Shown here in pieces: positions 57,932 through 64,000 of a stretch of 64,000 nt of DNA (position 1 is its first letter; the number at the start of each line of letters is the position of its first letter). The notes under the pieces are model-generated. The model made no database searches. It had not been told where the DNA came from and saw only the letters and a program-made list of their open reading frames with translations. This stretch comes from Acinetobacter sp. CFCC 10889 (lineage in GTDB: Bacteria > Pseudomonadota > Gammaproteobacteria > Pseudomonadales > Moraxellaceae). The DNA lies in the NCBI RefSeq assembly GCF_003268395.1, contig NZ_LQXQ01000018.1, positions 1 to 64,000 on the forward strand, read 5' to 3'. Both the position numbers and the translations under genes were made by a program.

Positions 57932-59377
57932 ATGAATACTGTTCAAAATATAGAAATTGAAAATGATAGGCAAAATCTATCTAATATCCTGAATGTTCAA
58001 CGCCAAGCTTTTCTCAATCAAGACTTTCCAACTTTAAGGGAAAGAAAAGCCAAGCTTGCTCAATTAAAAACGGCGGTATTGAAATATCGTGGTCAACTGC
58101 AACAAGCAATTCATCATGATTTTGGTAATCGAGCATTCCAAGAAACCGATGTCATGGAGTTGGTGGGTGTCATACAGTCCATCGATTATTTATCTCGAAA
58201 TTTAAAACGCTTTATGAAGCCTGAGCGTCGCCATGTCAGTTTATTTTATCGTTCTGCGAAGGCACATGTTGAGTATCAGCCTAAGGGGATTATTGGCATC
58301 ATGGCACCATGGAATTATCCAGTGTCATTAACCCTCATTCCACTTGCAACCGCCCTTGCTGCGGGTAATAGAGCAATGCTTAAGCCTTCTGAACTAACAC
58401 CACGTACCAGTGATGTTTTACAAAAAATGCTCCATGAGATATTTAACCCAGATGAAGTTACAGTAATTCTTGGTGGCCCTGAAGTTGGTGCTGAGTTTAG
58501 CCAACTTGCTTTTGATCATTTGTTTTTTACTGGGAGTACACCTGTTGGTCATAAAGTCATGGAAGCTGCAAGTAAAAACCTTGTCCCTATTACTTTAGAA
58601 CTAGGTGGAAAAAGTCCTGTCATCGTTGCTCGTGGTCATGTGAATGCAAGAACTGTACAAAGCATTGCGTATGGAAAACTTTCCAATGGGGGGCAAACTT
58701 GTGTTGCACCAGATTATGCATTGATTCATGAAAATGATTTAGAACAATTTATTGAACAATATGATCAGATGGTGAAAGGATTTTATCCAGAAGGGCCAAC
58801 CAGTAAAGACTATACCTCAATTGTGAATGAACGCCATTTTCAACGCCTAAACCATTTGTTAGAAGATGCAAAAAATAATAATGCTCAAGTCTTAGCTGTA
58901 GGTATCCATCCAGAATCTGCTCAAAATCGTGATCGAACTATTGCTCCAACCTTAGTGATTGGATCTAAAGATGATGATGCCATTATGCATGAAGAAATTT
59001 TCGGTCCAATTTTACCAATTCGAACCTATCGGAATTTGGATGAAACCATTGAATATATCAACGCTCGACCACGCCCACTTGCGCTGTATTACTTTGGTGA
59101 AAAAGATGCAGACTGTGAAAAAGTCTTAAAACGCACCACATCAGGCAATGTCGGTATTAACAATACCATCATTCATGTGGCACAAGATGACCTTCCTTTT
59201 GGCGGCGTTGGTGCAAGCGGGATGGGTGCATATCATGGTATCGAAGGTTTTCGCTCAATGAGCCATGCCAAAGGTGTTTATGATCAAGGTCGCTTCAACT
59301 TCCCAAGCTTACTTCATGCACCATTTGGAAAATTCATGGTTCTAGCACTCCGTTTTACGCTAGGTCCAAAACCATAA
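57932..59377 (+). CDS. aldehyde dehydrogenase (coniferyl-aldehyde type)
   Basis: Oxidises aldehydes to acids with NAD(P)+. 481 residues from ATG 57932 (after GAGG). Conserved IMAPWNYPVSL, LELGGKSPVIV (general base Glu), GGQTCVAPDY (catalytic Cys), EEIFGPILPI, and C-terminal LPFGGVGASGMGAYHG. The shorter form and C-terminal tail resemble coniferyl-aldehyde dehydrogenases. Middle gene of the operon. Confidence 0.92.
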   Translation: MNTVQNIEIENDRQNLSNILNVQRQAFLNQDFPTLRERKAKLAQLKTAVLKYRGQLQQAIHHDFGNRAFQETDVMELVGVIQSIDYLSRNLKRFMKPERRHVSLFYRSAKAHVEYQPKGIIGIMAPWNYPVSLTLIPLATALAAGNRAMLKPSELTPRTSDVLQKMLHEIFNPDEVTVILGGPEVGAEFSQLAFDHLFFTGSTPVGHKVMEAASKNLVPITLELGGKSPVIVARGHVNARTVQSIAYGKLSNGGQTCVAPDYALIHENDLEQFIEQYDQMVKGFYPEGPTSKDYTSIVNERHFQRLNHLLEDAKNNNAQVLAVGIHPESAQNRDRTIAPTLVIGSKDDDAIMHEEIFGPILPIRTYRNLDETIEYINARPRPLALYYFGEKDADCEKVLKRTTSGNVGINNTIIHVAQDDLPFGGVGASGMGAYHGIEGFRSMSHAKGVYDQGRFNFPSLLHAPFGKFMVLALRFTLGPKP

Positions 59378-59411
59378 TCGTAAATTTAATAATTATATAG
59401 AGAGATTAATA

Positions 59412-60395
59412 ATGAAAAGTATCGTTTTTAATGGTGCTGGTGGTCCTGAAGTTATTGAGGTTGTAGACAGACCAGTGCCTGAAATCACCAAAGATGATGT
59501 CTTAATAGAAGTTGTTGCAGCAGGAATTAATGGTCCAGATGTCATGCAACGACAAGGACTATATGCTCCACCTCAAGGTGTCACTGATATACCAGGTTTA
59601 GAAGTTTCTGGATTCGTAAAACAAGTCGGTCAAGCTGTTACTAAATTTAAAGTGGGTGACCAAGTTTGCGCATTGGTACAAGGCGGAGGCTATGCAGAAT
59701 ATGTCGTTGCCCATCAAGATAATGTACTTTTTGTTCCTAAGGGATTAAGTTTGACTGAAGCTGGTGTTCTGCTAGAAACATTCATGACAGTTTGGTCACA
59801 CCTATTTCAGCATGCAAAATTCCGTCCCAATAGTTCAATTCTAATCCACGGTGGAACTTCAGGAATCGGCACAACTGCAACTATGCTGACACATGCATTT
59901 GGTGCGGCCAAAATCTTTACTACGGTGTCTAGTCCTGAGCATCAACAAGCAAGTTTGCAATTGGGTGCGGATGTTGCCATCAATTATAAGACTGATGATT
60001 TTGTAGAGGTTGTCAAACAACATACAGATGGTCAAGGTGTCGATTTTGTTTTAGATATTATTGCGGGAGATTATATCCAACGCAATTATGATGTTGCAGC
60101 CATGAATGGAACAATTTTACAAATTGGTGTTATGAAAGGTCTAGCTCAAAATGTGAATATCTTTCCAATGTTAGCAAAACGTTTGACGCATACTGGAGCG
60201 ACTCTGCGTTCGCAATCTCATGCTGAGAAGGCCGAAGTTATGAAAGCATTACAAGAACAAGTGTGGCCGTTAATTGCACAAGGGAAAATCAAACCACTCT
60301 TGTATAAAACATTTGCCTTTGAGGATGCACGATCTGCACATGAATTGCTTTCAAAGGGAGAACATGTAGGTAAGATAGCTCTTATTGTGAAATAA
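59412..60395 (+). CDS. zinc-free quinone oxidoreductase-type MDR dehydrogenase
   Basis: 327 residues. GroES-like N-terminus (MKSIVFNGAGGPEVIEVVDRPVPE), GINGPDVMQRQGLY, and the Rossmann motif IHGGTSGIGTTATML. Lacks the catalytic zinc ligands of alcohol dehydrogenases and resembles PIG3/QorA-type NADPH:quinone reductases. Last gene of the operon; 34 bp after the aldehyde dehydrogenase. The closest cargo gene to the right end. Confidence 0.9.
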   Translation: MKSIVFNGAGGPEVIEVVDRPVPEITKDDVLIEVVAAGINGPDVMQRQGLYAPPQGVTDIPGLEVSGFVKQVGQAVTKFKVGDQVCALVQGGGYAEYVVAHQDNVLFVPKGLSLTEAGVLLETFMTVWSHLFQHAKFRPNSSILIHGGTSGIGTTATMLTHAFGAAKIFTTVSSPEHQQASLQLGADVAINYKTDDFVEVVKQHTDGQGVDFVLDIIAGDYIQRNYDVAAMNGTILQIGVMKGLAQNVNIFPMLAKRLTHTGATLRSQSHAEKAEVMKALQEQVWPLIAQGKIKPLLYKTFAFEDARSAHELLSKGEHVGKIALIVK

Positions 60396-60516
60396 TATTA
60401 CAACCTAGATCTTATGCTAAATACCACCATTAAAGTTAGAGTGGCATTTATTTAGCGGAGCATATTCATATCAAACTACCAATTTGTAACTAAATATAAC
60501 AAAGATGAAAATTTAA

Positions 60517-60617
60517 TGTCCATTTTTCCAAAAGAATAATGGACTATTCAAAAAAAATTTAAACCCATAAAGTATTGATATCTCAATGTCCATTTTTTTC
60601 AACTTGTAAGTGAGATG
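60517..60617 (+). other. right end of the element: two inverted copies of the terminal repeat plus target triplet
   Basis: R2 at 60517-60533 (TGTCCATTTTTCCAAAA) and R1 at 60587-60607 (TGTCCATTTTTTTCAACTTG plus T) are reverse-complement copies of the left repeats (AAAATGGACA core). Seven bases after R1 comes ATG 60615-60617, repeated at 42998-43000. No genes lie in 60396-60614. Confidence 0.7.
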
Positions 60618-60848
60618 TCACATATTTATCAATATCAGCACAGCGTCAATGTGTTGCTCAAAGGCGCTATTTTGCAAATCGCATTGTATGCAAGTTATGG
60701 TAAATATAATCCTTATCACTACACATTAGTGCCCAATAAAGACTATCATGACTACAATATTGAACAGCAAGGTGATATTGCCAAAGATATTTTCTTAAAA
60801 AAAATACATAATATTATTTTAGATTCAGCACAGCTGTCGCAAAAGTAA
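60618..60848 (+). pseudogene. HExxH zincin-like protein, C-terminal half (continuation of 42725-43000)
   Basis: 76 codons beginning SHIYQYQHSVNVLLKGAILQ. They continue the frame of the left fragment and complete the motif HEMSH. The match to the intact homologue at 48870-49382 runs on through YNIEQQGDIAKDIFLKKIHNII. An ATG at 60615 makes it look like an independent 77-residue gene, but that is accidental. Without the N-half no activity is expected. Confidence 0.85.
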
Positions 60849-61127
60849 TAGATGATTGATTTATAAATTATATCTTTCTCCTATTTCATACATGAATCAC
60901 ACAAAAATAAATCATCAAAATTCTTCATTTTCTGTTGAAAATCCTGTTAAATTTAACAAGATGATAGATAAGTTTTTGACAATCTTTTTAAATCTCTAGC
61001 ATCTGGCTTTATTTTAGTTAAAATAGCGACAGTCTGTAGTTTTTGCCATGCAAGAAATAAAGATTTTTTATCATGAAAATGATTTTTTATTTTGTGCCTT
61101 TTGGCAGTGTTTTTAAATGTTAAATTA

Positions 61128-61172
61128 CACACAGTTGAATAACTATATAGATATAAATCAACTCGTTGTGTG
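61128..61172. promoter_or_regulatory. imperfect inverted repeat upstream of nadE
   Basis: CACACAGTTGA (61128-61138) and TCAACTCGTTGTGTG (61158-61172) with a 19-bp centre, ending 33 bp before the nadE ATG. The centre is AT-rich with a TATA-like run, so this may be a promoter under a dimeric regulator. The 357-bp gap 60849-61205 otherwise contains only AT-rich DNA. Confidence 0.4.
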
Positions 61173-61205
61173 CTTACTACCCTATAGGAATAGGACAAGG
61201 TTTAA

Positions 61206-62807
61206 ATGAAAAGTTTTAAAGTTGCTCTCGCACAATTCTCTCCACATATCGGTAATATCGAAGCAAATGTTCAAAAGATGATTGAACAAGCCAATCAAGC
61301 AAAAAAACAAAATGCCAATATTATCGTTTTCCCAGAACTTGCAACCATTGGCTACCCTGCTGAAGATTTATTGCTTCGCCCAAGCGTGAATAAACGTACT
61401 GCTCAAGCTTTTGAGCAATTACAAGCAGTTAAAGATATTGTAATGGTCTTTGGTTTTGTCAATGCAACCGAAGATGGTCAACGTTACAACTCTGCTGCTG
61501 TAATGAAAGATGGACAAATTCTGGGGATTTACAACAAACAAAATCTGCCAAATTATAGCGTTTTTGATGAAAAACGTTATTTCAACGAAGGGCATCAACA
61601 CCTTGTTTTTGAATACTTAGGTCATAAATTTGGCGTATTGATCTGTGAAGATGTTTGGTCGCTGAATACCGTACAACAACTTGCACAACTGAATGTAGAA
61701 AGTGTTTTAGTTTTAAATGCTTCACCATATGAAGTTGGTAAACCACAACACCGTATTGCAACTTTGCAAGAACTAGCAAAACAAATCAATATTCATCTAA
61801 TCTATGCCAATCAAGTCGGTGGTCAAGATGATTTGATTTTTGATGGTTCAAGTTTTGTGATTAACAATACAGGTGTTGTTGCTCTACGTGCTGAAAGCTA
61901 TAAAGAACAACTTTATGTTGTTGATTATGAAGTCGAAAATAAAGCCTATAAAGCAGTAGAAACAGCACCTGCTTTAGACACAATGGCTGAAATCTATCAA
62001 GCCTTAGTGATGTCTACACGTGATTATGTTGAACGTTCAGGCTTTCCTGGCGTGATTTTAGGTCTTTCCGGCGGAATCGACTCTGCATTAACTTTAGCCA
62101 TTGCAGTTGATGCGATTGGTGCTGACAAAGTGCAAGCAGTAATGATGCCTTATACCTATACGTCACAAATCAGTGTAGAAGATGCTGCAGAACAAGCAAA
62201 ACGTATGGGCGTGACTTTCGGCATTGCAGAAATTCACCCGATTGTAAATAGCTTTATGCAAACGCTTTACCCATTTTTTGGCAACTCACCTGCCGATGCA
62301 ACTGAAGAAAATCTTCAAGCACGTGCACGTGGCACATTACTTATGGGCTTGTCGAATAAGTTTGGTAACTTAGTGCTTTCTACAGGAAATAAATCTGAAT
62401 TAGCTGTTGGTTATTGTACCCTTTATGGTGACATGGTCGGTGGTTTTGCTGTTCTAAAAGATGTATATAAAACCATCGTGTTTGAACTTGCAAAATATCG
62501 CAATAGTCTAAGTGAAACTGCAGTCATTCCTGAACGAGTCATCACACGCCCACCTTCAGCAGAACTTCGTCCAGATCAAAAAGACCAAGACTCTTTACCT
62601 GCATACGATGTATTAGATGCAATCTTGTATGCTTATATCGAAGAAGATCAAAGCCAAGATGACATCATTGCCAAAGGTTTTGACAAAGAAGTTGTCGAAA
62701 AAGTCATTAAACTCGTTGATCGTAATGAATATAAACGCCGCCAAGGTGCAATTGGACCACGCATTACTTCACGTGCTTTTAGCCGTGACGTCGCTATCCA
62801 ATCGTAA
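61206..62807 (+). CDS. nadE: glutamine-dependent NAD+ synthetase
   Basis: Makes NAD from deamido-NAD with glutamine and ATP. 533 residues, two domains: N-terminal nitrilase-type glutaminase (Glu of FPELATIGYPAEDLL, Lys of NKQNLPNYSVFDEKRYF, Cys of LICEDVW) and C-terminal synthetase with P-loop LGLSGGIDSALTLA. Start preceded by TAGGAATAGGACAAGG. Just right of the split gene, so outside the element. Confidence 0.96.
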   Translation: MKSFKVALAQFSPHIGNIEANVQKMIEQANQAKKQNANIIVFPELATIGYPAEDLLLRPSVNKRTAQAFEQLQAVKDIVMVFGFVNATEDGQRYNSAAVMKDGQILGIYNKQNLPNYSVFDEKRYFNEGHQHLVFEYLGHKFGVLICEDVWSLNTVQQLAQLNVESVLVLNASPYEVGKPQHRIATLQELAKQINIHLIYANQVGGQDDLIFDGSSFVINNTGVVALRAESYKEQLYVVDYEVENKAYKAVETAPALDTMAEIYQALVMSTRDYVERSGFPGVILGLSGGIDSALTLAIAVDAIGADKVQAVMMPYTYTSQISVEDAAEQAKRMGVTFGIAEIHPIVNSFMQTLYPFFGNSPADATEENLQARARGTLLMGLSNKFGNLVLSTGNKSELAVGYCTLYGDMVGGFAVLKDVYKTIVFELAKYRNSLSETAVIPERVITRPPSAELRPDQKDQDSLPAYDVLDAILYAYIEEDQSQDDIIAKGFDKEVVEKVIKLVDRNEYKRRQGAIGPRITSRAFSRDVAIQS

Positions 62808-63881
62808 ATGGCTGGAAAGCAGGTAACTGATCTCATGCCTGTGTTAAAGCTTTCAGCAAGTTTTAGCCAAGATTTTGCTCAAGCACTTTTGCTTGAGCAA
62901 GTCCGTTTTATTAAACAAAAACTACAAGACCCTACAGACCAAAAGTATTTACAAGATTTTATTCAAAAAGTTTATCATCATGCTGAACAGATCACTTTAA
63001 AAGATGTGATTCAACGTCAGTCACTACATGAAGTTGTACAAAAATACGCTTTTGAACTCAATCTTGGCGCAGATATCTTAGAATTCATTGGTTTTAGCGC
63101 ACAAAAAATTCACCAAACTGCAACCACAAGTGCAGCTCAATTTGATAATTTTTTAACAGATGAACAGTTTGAATTATGGCTATATAAATTTTTAGAATTA
63201 CAACAGTTACGCCAATATTTACAAGAAAATTTGCAAGAAAACTCACAGATTAAACAGGTGAGTTTACAACTTGCCAATCAAATTTTGGAAAATAACACCC
63301 CTTGGTTAGATTATTTCCGTAAACTTAATGTTCGCAATCAAAGCATTCGTGGCAAAGTATTAAATTATTTACAAGACCAACAGCACTTGATTGAGCTTAA
63401 ATTAGAACAACAGCTTGCTACGGCGATCCGTTATCAAATCGGCAATATTATTTTATTACCCAATGAAGAGTTGGCAGAAATAGCGTTACAGCTGTGGTCT
63501 GAAATAAAAACTAAAACCTTGCAAGAAACATTTTCACAGTTTGAATCTATCGACTTTGAAGAGTTTTTTATTTTGGCGTATGAAACATGGAAACATTTAC
63601 GTCAAACACCCAATATGCAAAAAATTATTCTCAATATCGTGGATGCTTTTTATGAATATTTTAGTGAATATTCATTACAAGAGCTGTTACATGCCGTAAG
63701 CTTAAATCAAGCAGATTTGTTTAATGAAGCACAACGTTTTGCACCCTTTTGCCTTGCTGCCTTAGATGAAAATGAAATCCTAGATGACATCATCGGTGCA
63801 TTGATTGCACCGTTTTATCTAGATGAAAACACCCAAAAATTTATTGAAAATTATATTAACCAACATCTTAATCAAACGTAA
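62808..63881 (+). CDS. helical cytoplasmic protein of unknown function, downstream of nadE
   Basis: 357 residues if started at 62808 directly after the nadE stop, or 348 from ATG 62835 (MPVLKLSASF), which looks the better start. Almost wholly alpha-helical, leucine/glutamine-rich, no signal peptide, no recognisable catalytic motif. Likely co-transcribed with nadE. Not recognised. Confidence 0.72.
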   Translation: MAGKQVTDLMPVLKLSASFSQDFAQALLLEQVRFIKQKLQDPTDQKYLQDFIQKVYHHAEQITLKDVIQRQSLHEVVQKYAFELNLGADILEFIGFSAQKIHQTATTSAAQFDNFLTDEQFELWLYKFLELQQLRQYLQENLQENSQIKQVSLQLANQILENNTPWLDYFRKLNVRNQSIRGKVLNYLQDQQHLIELKLEQQLATAIRYQIGNIILLPNEELAEIALQLWSEIKTKTLQETFSQFESIDFEEFFILAYETWKHLRQTPNMQKIILNIVDAFYEYFSEYSLQELLHAVSLNQADLFNEAQRFAPFCLAALDENEILDDIIGALIAPFYLDENTQKFIENYINQHLNQT

Positions 63882-63927
63882 TTCCATTTGATAATATACA
63901 TTATTTTTTTAATTTTTCTTCCACACA

Positions 63928-63957
63928 AAAAAAGAGACCATGCGGTGAGCATGGTCT
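63928..63957 (-). terminator. terminator after the tRNA transcript
   Basis: GACCATGC (63937-63944) / GCATGGTC (63950-63957); on the minus strand it is followed by TCTCTTTTTTT. Placed just after the 3' end of the tRNA at 63965. Confidence 0.82.
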
Positions 63958-63964
63958 ATAAAAA

Positions 63965-64000
63965 TGGTGGCTATGACGGGACTTGAACCTGTGACCCCCG
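63965..64000 (-). tRNA. tRNA, 3' part only, probably tRNA-Met (elongator)
   Basis: The minus strand reads GGGGGTCACAGGTTCAAGTC ... ATAGCCACCA: T-arm with GGTTCAAGTCC, acceptor strand and encoded CCA. It differs at only a few bases from the 3' part of E. coli elongator tRNA-Met as I recall it. The anticodon lies beyond the window, so the identity is inferred. Confidence 0.75.

Larger units (their letters stand above)
43001..60617. mobile_element. 17.6-kb integrative element with recombinase trio and MerR-controlled cargo
   Basis: Boundaries come from two independent signs: the split zincin gene (42725-43000 plus 60618-60848) and inverted terminal repeats at 43007-43056 and 60517-60607. The ATG flanking both sides (42998-43000 and 60615-60617) is a 3-bp direct repeat, so the exact crossover may shift by a few bases. 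Contents: three tyrosine recombinases and a small fourth gene at the left end; an intact homologue of the broken gene; an XRE regulator; a helical protein; then a MerR regulon of oxidoreductases and hydrolases. I do not match it to a named element; the trio-plus-small-gene layout is reminiscent of Tn554-type or RIT systems but the gene sizes differ. Confidence 0.8.

Noticed and set aside
60615-60848. Independent 77-residue gene starting MSHIYQYQ
   Set aside because: It is the C-terminal half of the split zincin gene; its ATG is the target triplet at the junction.
60953-61198. 81-residue minus-strand frame between the split gene and nadE
   Set aside because: No recognisable motif, poor start context, and it lies over the likely nadE promoter and its inverted repeat. 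I treat it as chance, with some doubt.

Overview
The window looks like an Acinetobacter chromosome; I did not fix the species. The supporting signs are the low G+C content, gltA divergent from sdhCDAB followed by sucAB-lpd and sucCD, the mrdA/rsmD, rsxB/nth and adk neighbourhoods, and many small Acinetobacter-type lipoproteins. Most of the window is core genome. One stretch, about 43.0-60.6 kb, is clearly accessory.

Layout. 1-1.3 kb: N-terminus of a giant Bap-type Ig-repeat adhesin. 1.4-8 kb: lipoprotein, ygfA, lon, a candidate small RNA that terminates against an M28 peptidase, rlmH and a DOPA-dioxygenase-like gene. 8-10.5 kb: three adjacent META-domain lipoproteins followed by a MITE-like repeat. 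10.6-22 kb: esterase, gdhA, rsxB, nth, adk, a DUF445 protein, a YfaZ-like porin, mrdA and rsmD. 22-36.4 kb: the TCA-cycle block sucDC, lpd-sucBA and sdhBADC on the minus strand, with gltA divergent. 36.4-42.3 kb: two exported proteins, a DUF2306 membrane protein, and a Baeyer-Villiger monooxygenase / SDR / PF10118 hydrolase cluster. 61-64 kb: nadE, a helical protein of unknown function and the 3' end of a tRNA-Met.

The most interesting object is a 17.6-kb element at about 43,001-60,617. It splits a small gene for an HExxH zincin-like protein exactly inside its HExxH motif: 92 codons lie on the left, and the remaining 76 codons resume in frame 17.6 kb away. Both ends carry paired copies of a ~21-bp sequence in opposite orientation. 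At the left end are three overlapping tyrosine-recombinase genes and a small fourth gene; the middle recombinase has lost key catalytic residues. The element also carries an intact divergent homologue of the gene it breaks. The rest is cargo: a MerR regulator with a periplasmic DJ-1/PfpI protein, an exported acetoacetate-decarboxylase-like protein, an old-yellow-enzyme homologue, a chloroperoxidase-type hydrolase, a saccharopine-dehydrogenase-like protein, an aldehyde dehydrogenase and a quinone-oxidoreductase-type dehydrogenase. Six near-identical MerR-type operators precede the cargo units, five inside promoters with the 19-bp spacer typical of MerR control. The island therefore reads as a mobile, self-contained regulon for reactive carbonyl, quinone or electrophile handling (inference).

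Caution on sequence quality: five genes (bap, sucD, the DUF2306 gene, the PF10118 gene and the decarboxylase-like gene) are each broken by what looks like one single-base indel, several in short homopolymers. One of them is sucD. These may be assembly errors rather than real pseudogenes.
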